A stretch of DNA of 64,000 nucleotides from Sorex araneus. Lineage: Eukaryota; Chordata; Mammalia; Eulipotyphla; Soricidae. The translations under genes and the position numbers were made by a program. The stretch covers positions 187,198,595 to 187,262,594 of the forward strand of contig NC_073303.1 in NCBI RefSeq assembly GCF_027595985.1, given 5' to 3'. A model generated the notes under the pieces. It ran no database searches and had not been told where the DNA came from. It was given only the letters and a program-made list of their open reading frames with translations. Shown here piece after piece: positions 22,730 through 32,950 of this stretch. Every line of letters starts with the position of its first letter. Position 1 is the first letter of the stretch.

Positions 22730-23761
22730 AAGGCACATGAAAAAGTGCTCTGCATCACTAATCATCAGAGAGATGCAGATCAAAACAACCATGAGATACC
22801 ACCTCACACCACAGAGATTAGCACACATCCAAAAGAACAAAAGCAACCGCTGTTGGAGAGGATGTGGGGAGAAAGGGACCCTTCTTCACTGCTGGTGGGA
22901 ATGCCGACTGGTTCAGCCCTTCTGGAAAACAATTTGGACGATTCTCAAAAAATTAGATATTGAATTCCCATTTGACCCAGCAATACCACTGCTGGGAATA
23001 TATCCCAGAGAGGCAAAAAAGTACAATCGAAACAACATCTGCACATGTATTTTCATTGCAGCACTGTTTACAATAGCCAGAATCTGGAAAAAACCCGAAT
23101 GCCCCAAAACGGATGACTGGTTGAGGAAACTTTGGTACATCTATACAATGGAATACTATGCAGCTGTTAGAAAAAAGGAAGTCAAGAATTTTGTAGTTAA
23201 GTGGATGGGCATGAAAAGTTTCATGCTGAGTGAAATGAGTCAGAAAGAGAGAGACAGACATAGAAAGACTGCACTCATCTATGGTATATAGAATATCAGA
23301 GTGGGAGACTAATACCCAAGAACTGTAGAAATAACTACCAGGAGGTTGACCCCATGGCTTCGAGGCTGGCCTCACGTTCCAGGGAAAGGGCAACTCAGAG
23401 AAGCGATCACCAACTACATTGTAGTCGAAGGCCATGTGGGGGAAGGGAGTTGCGGGCTGAATGAGGGCTAGAGACTGAGCATAGCGGCCACTCAACACCT
23501 TTATTGCAAACCACAACAGCTAGTTAGAGAGAGAGAACAGAAGGGAATGCCCTGCCACAGTGGCAGGGTGGGTTGGGGGGGAGATGGGATTGGGGAGGGT
23601 GGGAGGGACGCTGGGTTTACGGGTGGTGGAGAATGGGCACTGGTGATGGAATGGGTTTCCGAACTTTGTATGAGGGAAGTATAAGCACAAAAGTGTATAA
23701 ATCTGTAACTGTACCCTCACGGTGATTCTCTAATTAAAAATAAATAAATTATTTTAAAAAA
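22730..23761 (+). mobile_element. Young L1, 5' truncated, nested in the twin-primed L1
   Basis: One open frame (22737-23291) of 184 codons gives the ORF2 C-terminus: [64 protein letters not shown] and a normal stop. This is the cysteine-bearing end of L1 ORF2. A G-rich 3' UTR follows, ending in tctctaattaaaaataaata. A near-identical copy lies at 47858-48807 on the other strand. The host ORF2 resumes exactly at tggcaattctcc, so the insertion point is clear, but no duplication beyond a few A's is visible. Confidence 0.93.
23592..23607 (+). other. G-quadruplex motif in L1 3' UTR
   Basis: GGGGAGGGTGGGAGGG: four G runs with one-base loops on the L1 sense strand. It is kept in the second copy at 48008-48023. 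Confidence 0.8.
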
Positions 23762-24494
23762 AATGGCAATTCTCCCCAAAGCATTGTACAAATTCAATGT
23801 GATCCCTATAGGGATACCCTTGTCATTCTTCAAAGAAATGGAGCAAGCGCTCCTGAAATTCATATGGAACAATAAGCCCCCACAAATAGCTAAAGCAATT
23901 CTTGGGAAAAAGAACATGGGAGGAATCAACCTCCCCAACGTCCAACTCTACTACAAATCGGTAGTCATTAAAACAGCTTGGTACTGGAACAAAGGCAGAG
24001 CGGCAGACCAATGGAACTGTGTTGAATACTCTGACACATCCCCCCCAAATATATGACCATCTAATCTTTGATAAGGGAGCAAAAAAAGCAAAGTGGAGCA
24101 AGAAAATCATGTTTAACAAATTGTGCTGGCAAAACTGGACAGCTACATGCAAAAAAATGGGCTTAGACCTCCACCTATCACCATGTACAAAAGTCAGATC
24201 AAAATGGATTAAGGACCTCAACATCAGACCAGAATCCCTAAGGTACATTGAAGACAAGGTCGGCAAAACCCTCCACGACATTGAAGCCAAAGGTATCTTC
24301 AAAGCTGACATGCCACTGGCCAAGCAAGTGAAAACAGAGATAAATAAATGGGACTATCTCAAACTAAGAAGCTTCTGCACCTCAAGAGAAACAGTGATCA
24401 AAGTACAAAGACAATCTACAGAATGGGAAAGGATATTTATGCAGTACCCATCCGATAAAGGGTTGACAACAAGGATATGTAACTATCTCCTTTA

Positions 24495-25260
24495 ATGGGA
24501 AAAATATTTCCATTCAATATATCAGATAATGGGTTGATACCTGGTGCTGGAGATATATTACAATGGATAATACCCTTGCTTTGCAGTGAAGATGGCACAT
24601 ATCAAAACCAGTGGGAACAATGTTTATCAGTTCGACTATGATGAAAAAAGAGCTCTCATCCACAGCTGATGGATTGTTAGCTTGATCAAGTCCACTGGAA
24701 AACAGTATGGTGAATTCTCAGTATTTAGAACTAAGCTGTTGTGTGATCCTGCAATTTCACTTTGGGGCATATACCCCCAAGTTTAAGGAAAACAACAATA
24801 ACAACAATAATAACAAAAGAAACAACAACAAAAAAATTAATTCAAGAATGCTTAGGCACAAAATTATTCACTGCACACTTATTATAGTAACTAAGGTATG
24901 AAATAAATTTAGTTGTCCAAGAATAGGTCGACGGAATATGAAAAAATGGTACATATATTCTGTGGAACACTACATCACGTAGCTATATAAAATGATGAAA
25001 TCATGTAAATTTCTGCAAGTTGGTTGGAATTAGAAGAGATCGTGTTTTGTGATGTGAACCAGAAGGAGAAGCACACACAGGATGATCTCAATACACAGAA
25101 ATCTACCACATTTCTACGTGTAGAAAATGAGGTGGACGAAAAATAAAGTGAAAGGAATATTATTCAGATGTTATCATTCATTGATAACAATGGCCAAAGA
25201 TAAAAACCACTGAGATCCTGCTGATGTGTCTTCTAGTGGGCGTTGGGGGTAGGGGGGAGA
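24495..25260 (+). mobile_element. Ancient L1 3' region with a small SINE remnant
   Basis: Broken ORF2 C-terminal text (CCVILQFHFGAYTPK-like and WYIYSVEHYIT) is followed by a decayed end near 25250. A SINE-A head fragment (ggtgctggagatatatta) sits at 24541-24610. This is probably the continuation of the ancient L1 to the left of the twin-primed insertion. Confidence 0.55.
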
Positions 25261-25397
25261 GGGAGGAGCTGATGCTGTGATGCTGATATTCTGGTGGCCA
25301 GGGTTGAAGCAATATTCTCTTCCTGAAGCAACATTCATAGTATTGCAAACAGCAATGAATACCTTTTCAAAAAATGTAAATTTCTGATCATCATTGG

Positions 25398-25545
25398 ATC
25401 AAATAGATAGTCCACAACAAGGACAATTGCTTTGAAGGGGGCTACTCAGGTTTGAGCCCAGGCAATGCCTGAATAGCATCAGGGTGATTACTAACACAAA
25501 GCTAGGAATAAGCCGAGTACCATCGGGTGTGACCCAAAACAAAAA
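25398..25545 (+). mobile_element. SINE-A, old copy
   Basis: Body order holds (ggtttgagcccaggcaatgc, agctaggaataagcc, gggtgtgacccaaaac) with a decayed head. Confidence 0.6.
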
Positions 25546-25632
25546 TAAATGAACAGATAAACAAAAATGAACTTCATTAAAATACTGATCATATGTTTTT
25601 AAAGCCACAAACACTGCAGAAAAAGGGCTAGA

Positions 25633-26958
25633 TTCTCAAATATATGATCACTTAATCTTTGATAAAGGAGCAAAAATGTGAAGTGGAGCAAGGAAAGCCT
25701 CTTCAACAAGTGGTGCTGGGAAAACTGGACTGCTACTTGCATGAAATGAACTCAGACCTCTGTCTAACACCAAGTGCAAAAGTCAGATCCAAATGGATCA
25801 AAGACCTCAATATCAGACCTGAATCCATAAGGTACCTGGAGGGAAATGTAGGCAGAACCCTCCATGATACCAAAGTCGAAGACATCTTCAAGGATGAAAT
25901 ACTATTGACCAAGCAAGTGGAAACACAAACAAATGGGATTACATTAAACTAAGACTCTTCTGCACCTCAAAAAAAACAGTGATCTAAGTACAGAAACAGC
26001 CTAAAAATTGAAAAAGTTATTTACTCAATATTCATCAGGTAGGGGCTTAACAGAATATACAACACACTGGTAGAATTTTACAAGAAAAAAAAAAACCTCT
26101 TACCCCATCAAAATGTAAGGAGAATAAATAAACAGAAACTTTCTCAAAAAAGAAATTCACTCGAATGACTAAAAGGCACATGAAAAAATTCTCTACATTG
26201 CTCTAGTCATAAGGGAGATGCAAATTAAAACAATAATGAGATATCATTTTACACCACAGAAATTTGCATACATCCAAAAGAACAAGAACAACCAGTGTGG
26301 GCACAGATTCAGGGAGAAAGGGACTCTCTTTGTGGGTGAGAATGCCGACTACTTCAGCCTTTTTGGAAAACAGTATGGATATTCCTCCAAAAACTAGAAA
26401 TTGAGCTCCCATATGTCTAAGCAATACCACTTCTGGTAATATATCCCGAGGATGTAAAAAATACAGTAGAAATGACATCTGCACTTGCATGTTTATTGCA
26501 GCATTGTTTACAACACCCAGAGAATAGAGGATGGGTTAAAGAAACTTGGCACATTTACACAATGGAATACTATGTAGCTATTAGAAAAGATGAAACCATG
26601 AAATTTGCGTATAAGTAGATGGACATGGAGAGTATCTTGATAAGTGAAATTAGTCCGAGATGGACAGACATGGGAGATAACTGCACTCATTTGTGGAATA
26701 TAAAGTAACATAATAGGAGACTAACACCTAAGGATAGTAGAGATAAGTGTCAAGAGACAGTAAAAAAAAATTGCACCTGCCACAGAGGCAGGGAAGATAT
26801 GGAGGTAGGTGGTGTGAGAGATACTGGGAACATTGGTGGTGGAAAATGGGCACTTGTGGAGGGATAAGTGCTTGATCCCTGAATGACTGAAGTGTAATTA
26901 TGAAAGTTTATAAGTCTGTAACTGAAGTCCTGGGTGATTCAATAGTAACCTAACAAAT
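25633..26958 (+). mobile_element. L1, 5' truncated, with 13-bp target duplication
   Basis: ORF2 C-terminal third in broken frames (KVRSKWIKDLNIRPESIRYL near 25790, IYPEDVKN near 26450), then a 3' UTR ending ggtgattcaatagtaacc. Flanked by AAAAAGGGCTAGA at 25620-25632 and 26959-26971. Frameshifts and stops make it inactive. Confidence 0.92.
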
Positions 26959-27029
26959 AAAAAGGGCTAGAAAATCTGAGACAAAAATTTTGTGAACAAA
27001 TAATTTTATTGCTTAAGAAATTCATGTTA

Positions 27030-27185
27030 TAGGGTCAAAGTGATAGTGCAGTGGATTGAGTGCTTGCCGTGCACACAATCGATTCAGTCTTAAACCCTGG
27101 AAACCCATATGTTTCTCTGAGCCCTGCCTAAAGTGACTCTTGAGCTCAGCTCAGAGTAAGTCCTAAGAACTATTGGTCACCAATA
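27030..27185 (+). mobile_element. SINE-A, old copy
   Basis: agtgatagtgcagtggattg head, cccatatgtttctctgagcc and cagagtaagtcctaagaac body. Confidence 0.6.
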
Positions 27186-27742
27186 AATCAACACAGAAAA
27201 ACAAGCAAGAGGAAGTTCAAATTAAAAAACAAAAATTTAGTCAAGTTGGAAATATAAAGTAATGTTGCTATTTCCTTTTGATACTTATTGAGAATTTTCT
27301 ATTGTCATATCTAAAAAAATTCAGAAATAAACTTCAATCTCAAAAGTTCTATTTTAATTTTTTGAATATATCACTATTCCATGTACTTAAAACAAAAATG
27401 CATAGTACAAAATAAATGAATACTATCCCTTTTCCCAGACACTACATTTTACCTCACTTCATTTCCTATCTCAATAACACTGTGCATTTGGGAAAAAAAA
27501 TGTGTCAAGATACATATTAATAAGAAAGTAATAAAATATTTTTTAAGTAGAGTACTTGGAAGATTAAAATAGCTACTGTTAGCAATTAATGCATAATTTA
27601 TTATGGAAATTTCTATTTTTCATGCAAAATGTTTCAAAACTGCAGAAAATGTTCTCTCATAGCAATGAACAGCCTGATGTCTTTTCAGATACTCCTATAT
27701 TTATTTATCAGATACAAATATGTATCATTTATACATACATAA
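27186..27742. other. AT-rich intergenic sequence, nothing recognised
   Basis: No coding signal or repeat identified. Confidence 0.55.
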
Positions 27743-27862
27743 TTGCACTTGTCCCATTGTTCATCGATTTGCTTGAACAGTAACCAGTAATGTCTCCATC
27801 ATGAGACATGTTGTTACTATTTTTGGAATATTGAATAAGCTACGGGTAGCTTGCCAGGCACA
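27743..27862 (-). mobile_element. SINE-B 3' fragment
   Basis: Reversed tail and body: gtcccattgttcatcgattt, agtaatgtctcca, gggtagcttgccaggc. Confidence 0.75.
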
Positions 27863-27929
27863 TATTGAATATAAATATGTTTATGCTACAAAGAAAATAT
27901 GCTATGTTTATGTTTTATAGAAAAATTTT

Positions 27930-28196
27930 CTCTACAATGCTCAAACGGGTGCCAGTAACATCTCCATTCATCCCTTTTGTGTGCTACTGTAGCCCTATGG
28001 CGACTGCTTGCTCCAGGAACACAAAGAGCCTCAAACCCATCATTCAGGGTCTTGATGAAGAAGTCTGACCATCTTATAGGTAGGCCTCCAGCCATTCTTT
28101 TGATGTCCTGTGGAATCTAGTCGGTAACAGCTCTAGACCAGCAGTCATTTCCAAATCGCATTATGTGTCTGGCCCATCTGATTTTTGACGCCTATT
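27930..28196 (-). mobile_element. RTE-clade LINE relic, C-terminus of the polyprotein
   Basis: Minus-strand translation from about 28194 gives RWARHIMRFGNDCWSRAVTD, one stop, then IPQDIKRMAGGLPIRWSDFF, FEALCVPGASS and HKRDEWRCYWHPFEH. The motif series R-W-A-x-H, GRPPTRW-like (GGLPIRW) and a final RDEW-R is the conserved end of RTE-type reverse transcriptases. The last 45 bases, DEWRCYWHPFE, are the same sequence as the SINE-B 3' end. Degenerate and 5' truncated. RTE assignment comes from motif order, with no search run. Confidence 0.75.
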
Positions 28197-28619
28197 AAAA
28201 ATATGTCCAAATATTTTAATAGTGCAAGAAGTAAAATATAGAAAGTATTTTTACTTATTGAGCTAATGATTACTCTTGTTAGTTTAACAAATTTTGTCCA
28301 TGCATGCCAAACACAGATTCTATACTCATTGTAATACAATGTCAAAAATATATTATTGTAGATAAATGAGTATTTTAATTTAGAATCTATGCATATTATG
28401 TTCAGAAAATTAATTTTAAATTATAAATTAATTTTAATTAATTTTAAAGAATTCTCTGCTATAGTATTGGTCATATATATTGGTCATATATTTATTATAT
28501 GATAATGATATAATAAATATCAAGTCTATGCATGTTTCCTTGCTATATAAATAGAACTGATTTAAAGAGGTCTAATAATCTTTATTTTTTATTTTTAAAA
28601 ATTTTAAGATCTAATAGTC

Positions 28620-28930
28620 TTTCTTTTTTATAATGTTTTTAATTTTATGAAATAGTTCACAATTTGATTACATTTACTATTCAAACACCAATTGCACCAC
28701 CATTACACCTTCTCACTACCTTAATTTGGATGTTTCCATTCCGAACCCCAATCCCTGACCTAAAGCAGAACTGAAATAACATATTCTGTATTGTTTGTTA
28801 TGTAAAACCAGTGAAAATGCTACAGAAAAGTTTCTTTAGAGGAAAGAGAGTGAAGACTGTTGTATTTTACCCAGGGGCCATTAGGCCCATCTATAAGAGA
28901 TCACTAACATGTTGTTCATGATTGAGTCTT
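28620..28930 (-). mobile_element. Old L1 3'-UTR-like sequence
   Basis: Resembles the reversed L1 3' end (caatttgattac...ttcaaacacc, accaccattacaccttctc). Highly decayed. Confidence 0.4.
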
Positions 28931-28939
28931 GTGTGCATA

Positions 28940-28967
28940 TATATATATGTATATATATATATATATC
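28940..28967. repeat. (TA)n microsatellite
   Basis: About 28 bases of TA/TG alternation. Confidence 0.8.
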
Positions 28968-29049
28968 TGCAAAAAATACAATATTTCTTTTAAGATTGGC
29001 TACCTCCTACTTTGAACCCCCATTAAGTGTGGTGCACTAGTATGTTCCC

Positions 29050-29295
29050 TCGTGAAAGAGGCTCGGCCTGAGCATGGGGAGAGCAGCCGTGAGTATGGCG
29101 GAGGTTGAGCTCTGAAGGTTTTCGGCTGCCAGAGCTGGGTCCCTTGCTGGCAGGGAGGTGTCTCACCCACCCCCTTCTAGGGATCCCTGAGTGAAACAGC
29201 CTTTCGAGGGGTCCATCTGCAAGGTTATGGTGAGCGTCGTGTCATATTCTCTTCTGGGAGAGAAAGACTTGCGAATCTGGATGGTGACCAATGAC
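29050..29295 (-). mobile_element. Long RTE-tailed repeat, inner fragment
   Basis: Shares order and wording with 10350-10506 (ctcggcctgagcatgg, ggttttcggctgc, gtgaaacagcc). The SINE-B-like tail is missing. It extends the repeat by about 90 bases beyond the actin insertion point at 10507. Confidence 0.6.
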
Positions 29296-29445
29296 ACCTA
29301 ATAATCTTTCAAAATTGTATGTGATATGCAATCATGACTATTGCAGATATTAGTAATTGAACATTATTATAAGATAGTTATGTAAGAATGTTGATTAATT
29401 AGCAATAAATCATTTTAAAATGTGCTCTATATAATTCTCATTTAA

Positions 29446-30864
29446 CCTTTCCGGCCCCGCGCGAGATCGACCCCGGAGGCAACTGAACCACTTTGGACAC
29501 GAGCGGCATCCCCAAAATGCCTCCAAACTGTGTGCTCGGAGCTTCTGGCCCAGGCGCTGCCAGCGAGTGAAGCAATTACCAAAAGAATTTTCCCTGGACT
29601 TCATATAGAAATCCAAAACCTAATATCTCTTGATTGTCAGCAACGTGTAAATGTTCCTTTTTGGCAGGGCTTACCGTGGGGGGAAACTCTAAACAATAGT
29701 ACTGAGTTTTTTGTTGAAGGGTAAAAGATTGTAGCGATAGAATTTTAGGCAGAATTTTCCCTGGACTTTATATAGAAACCCAAAACCGTGTGGCCGCGGC
29801 AGCCTAATGTCATCTAATCATCAGCAATATGAAATGGTTCCTTTGTAATGGGTTGGACTTTGGAGGGACCATAATAGGGTTAAAGTTTGTTGCGACGTGT
29901 AATTTCTGGCTGTACTTTCCCTTGACTTTATAGAGAAATTCAAAGCCACGAGGCCACTGCCATGGCCGTGCAACCTATTGTCATTTAATCATCACCAATA
30001 TGAAATGGTTCCTTTTTAACATGTTGGACTTTGGTGGGAAATCCTAACAAGAATAGTAAATCTTGTGCTGAAATATTGAAGGCTACCAAAGTGGTAGCCA
30101 TCTCTAGACTGAACTAAGCCATATCCCCACGCCAGCTGAGAAGAAATATCCTTTCTCAGGAAGAAATGTGGCGTGGCGTTAACCATAGTATGATGTCCAT
30201 TAAGCTGACACGGACCTGGTGGCGTGGGAATGGGATACAAGGGAATAAATTATTATGTACTTGGAACAGCGGGACGCTGGTGGAATCTCGAGCCGGGGCC
30301 CATACCAGTGTATTACTTTTGGTTCCAGAAACTGCTTGCAGACATTCTACCAGACTATCAACTAAGCCAGAGCCCCACACTGGCTGATGACGGGAAATAA
30401 CCATCTTTTTTGGTTTGTTTTCCCTTTGTCAGGCAGCGTGGTGATTACTAAACAGGTGTGATCTCAGTGGTGCGGGACGAGGGGGGAAAAATATAAAAGT
30501 TATGTAACAAACAGCGGGATTTAATATCTCTACATTCTCAGCAATGGAGAGCCATCAAATGCTTCTTTGACAGTGGGACTGTCTTCTCTTTTTTGGGGGG
30601 AAACCCTAGCAACAATAGTGAGTTATGTGTTGAAACATGGACTGTAACCAAGATAAAGCGCAAACGAAGTGAAACTTATCACTTACAAGGGCGGGGACTG
30701 GGGGGGCGGGAGGGGACGGGAGGTATAATGGGGTGGTTGGTGATGGAATATGGGCACAGGTGAAGGGAAGGGTGTTTGAGTATTGAATAACTGACATAAT
30801 CCTGAGAACTATGTAACCCTCCACATGGTGATTCAATAAAATTTAAATAATAATAATAATAATA
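29446..30864 (+). mobile_element. L1-tailed composite element E2
   Basis: A 1,419-bp insertion flanked by a perfect 15-bp duplication ATAATTCTCATTTAA (29431-29445 and 30865-30879). It has a GC-rich 5' end (about 140 bases), then three tandem units of about 160 bp starting at 29588, 29755 and 29915 (ttttccctggactt...). Each unit resembles the L1 3'-UTR module at 21480-21760. A further module (about 30080-30380, with gaactaagccatatccccac and ggaatctcgagccgg) and a second partial set follow. The L1 3' terminus with G-rich tract, gtgattcaataaaattt and (TAA)n tail ends it. No ORF. The family is not one I recognise. Confidence 0.88.
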
Positions 30865-30879
30865 ATAATTCTCATTTAA

Positions 30880-31060
30880 ATAATGGAAAAACATTTTCGT
30901 TGATAATGATATTATAGGTAAGGTATATATTTGATTAGTGGGATAATAGTCCCATTATATTCTTTATTTCTAGTGTACAATTTAAAAGATGATTATGCCA
31001 ATTGAAATAATAAAACTTCTTTCTTAATATTAGAGTTATATTTCTCTAATTCAATAAAAA
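30880..31060. other. AT-rich spacer
   Basis: Nothing recognised. Confidence 0.5.
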
Positions 31061-31302
31061 AGGTAGGGCATTTGCCTTGCATGAGGAGGACCTAAGTTCA
31101 ATTCCTCTACCCCTCTCAGAGACCCTGCAAACTACGGAGAGACTACCGAGAGTATCCTGTCTGCACAGCTGAGCCTGGCAAGCTACCCGTGGCCTGTTTG
31201 ATCTGCCAAAACCAGTAGCAAATCTCATAATGGAGATAGTACTGGTGCCTGCTTGAGCAAATTGATGAGCAATGGGATGACAGTGATACAGTGATACAGT
31301 GA
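31061..31302 (+). mobile_element. SINE-B, head truncated
   Basis: Starts inside the head (ggtagggcatttgccttgca) and runs through the whole body to the tail gtgatacagtgatacagtga. No poly(A). Confidence 0.9.
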
Positions 31303-31865
31303 ATCTATTTTTGTATTTACTGAACATATGAAGAGTTACTTAAAAGCGATTTTTAAAACATTTTATTTGTTTTTTTTCTCTAATGCACTGTCTCCTGCCA
31401 GCAGATAAAAGAAATATTTCATATTAATTGTTTCAAAAAAATGTAAAGAAATGGCAAATGAAATTATTAGAAAATAAAACAAAAAAGTGATTGTTGTATG
31501 ATTTTAACCTATATAAATAAAAAAATTAAATCTTTTAACACAATATAATAAATTGTCTATTCTAATTGACAAAACTAAGTTTTCAACTAAAGTAAATACA
31601 AAATGTATTTCATTAAATTTTATTTTGTTCTGGAATCTTATTGTAGCAATCATATCTTCCACATCAGAAATGAATCTTAATTTCTTGTCCCTTAGGCAGG
31701 CATATAACACATTTATTTTATATTACACTGTCAAAAAATCTTAAAATCATGGCAAATAGAATTATCAGAAAATAAATCAATAAAGTAAAAGTCAATTTGC
31801 GATGATTAATTGCTCAATGTCTTTAACCTTTCTTAATCGAGTGGAGGACAACTATATGCACCATT
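31303..31865. other. AT-rich intergenic sequence, nothing recognised
   Basis: No coding signal; frames are short and AT-driven. Confidence 0.5.
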
Positions 31866-31879
31866 AGATGATGTTATAC

Positions 31880-32152
31880 TCAATACCATACGATGGGAAG
31901 TTTCCCTTGAAGTTTAAGGTAACTTAATGCTTCTTGCAAAACTGGTTTCAAGACTATGAATTCCCCTGGCTGTTGGCCATCCACGAAGCTCTGTTTATTT
32001 CCTTCAAGTGTAAGTGATAATCTAGCTGGATAGAGGACTTTTGATGAGGTGTTTATTTTCGTTGAGTTTTGTACTACAACTTTCCATGGTCTTCTGCCTC
32101 GTAGAGTCTCATTTGCTCGATCTACTGTGCATCTTTTGGGCTTTCTTTGATA
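31880..32152 (-). mobile_element. L1 ORF1 C-terminal fragment
   Basis: The minus strand encodes an uninterrupted piece of the L1 ORF1p C-terminal domain: TYQRKPKRCTVDRANETL, then LYPARLSLTLEGNKQSF and LKPVLQEALSYL before a stop. This matches the ORF1 motif order (YQGKPIRL, AETLQARR, YPAKLSF, PALKELL). About 90 codons are open. It is fused at 32153 to the 3' end of a SINE-B on the same strand, with no A tail between. Confidence 0.75.
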
Positions 32153-32345
32153 TGTAGCATTGTCATCCCATTGTTCATTGATTTGCTTGAGCAGTGTGGG
32201 CACCATTAACGTCTCCATTGTGAGGCTTGTTGTTACTGTCTTTGGCATATTTAATACACCACAGCTAGCTTTCCAGGCTCTGCTGTGAGGATGGGATACT
32301 CTCAGTAGCTTGCCAGGCTCTCCGAGAGGGATGTAGGAATAGAAA
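32153..32345 (-). mobile_element. SINE-B body, joined to L1 ORF1 fragment
   Basis: Reversed SINE-B: tgtcatcccattgttcattg, caccattaacgtctcc, tagctttccaggctctgctg and tctccgagaggg. The tRNA-like head is missing. Confidence 0.8.
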
Positions 32346-32940
32346 TTGCACGTTAAAGTAGGTTTATAGTTTTTTTTTAATTTCTCTACATTTATTTTAA
32401 CCTTGAAATATTCTTGTTGAAAAGTTTTGTATATGAAAATTGTATGTGATTGTATGTGACAATTTTAAATCAGTGTACTGAATTACAGGATATTGCACCC
32501 TCAAAGTAAAAAATGCATTTATACCATGTACACTTCCCCAAAATATTTTTTGCAAGTGCTCCCTTACTTGCTTCTGAAAAAATAATGTTTAAGTATTGAA
32601 ATGTTTTACATGAGAAATGTGTTTCAGTATTCTTCAATAAAACACATTTTGTATTTATATTTCTTCTAGCTTTTTAATGCCAAAAGAAACAAAACCTTAA
32701 TTTGATATGATAATTTATGATAACTATTTCATATACATTGAGCAATCATTTTTGTGCTTTGACAGTTAGAAATGTAGCCAGTTAAGGTCAGTAATTCAAA
32801 TATATTTGCATAACTGACTAATTTCCAGTAATTAATCAGTGACAGGTGAGGATTTGGGTACATAATTCTTTGCATATGTTTCTATACAGAGATGGACATT
32901 TAGCACAAATTAGCTGTAAACTAGGAGTGGATAACAGAAA
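32346..32940. other. AT-rich intergenic sequence, nothing recognised
   Basis: No repeat or coding signal identified. Confidence 0.5.
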
Positions 32941-32950
32941 GCATAAGATT

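Larger units (their letters stand above)
22453..24480 (+). mobile_element. Inverted 5' segment of the same L1 (twin-primed)
   Basis: Plus-strand ORF2 from [16 protein letters not shown] (about 22470) through [20 protein letters not shown] (23763) to SDKGLTTRI (about 24480), broken by frameshifts. It is interrupted by a later L1 at 22730-23761. Its end in L1 coordinates is where the minus-strand segment begins, as expected when one insertion is twin-primed. Confidence 0.85.

Noticed and set aside
22737..23291. A functional protein-coding gene of 184 codons
   Set aside because: It is the C-terminal end of L1 ORF2 in a 5'-truncated copy, with no promoter or upstream exons.
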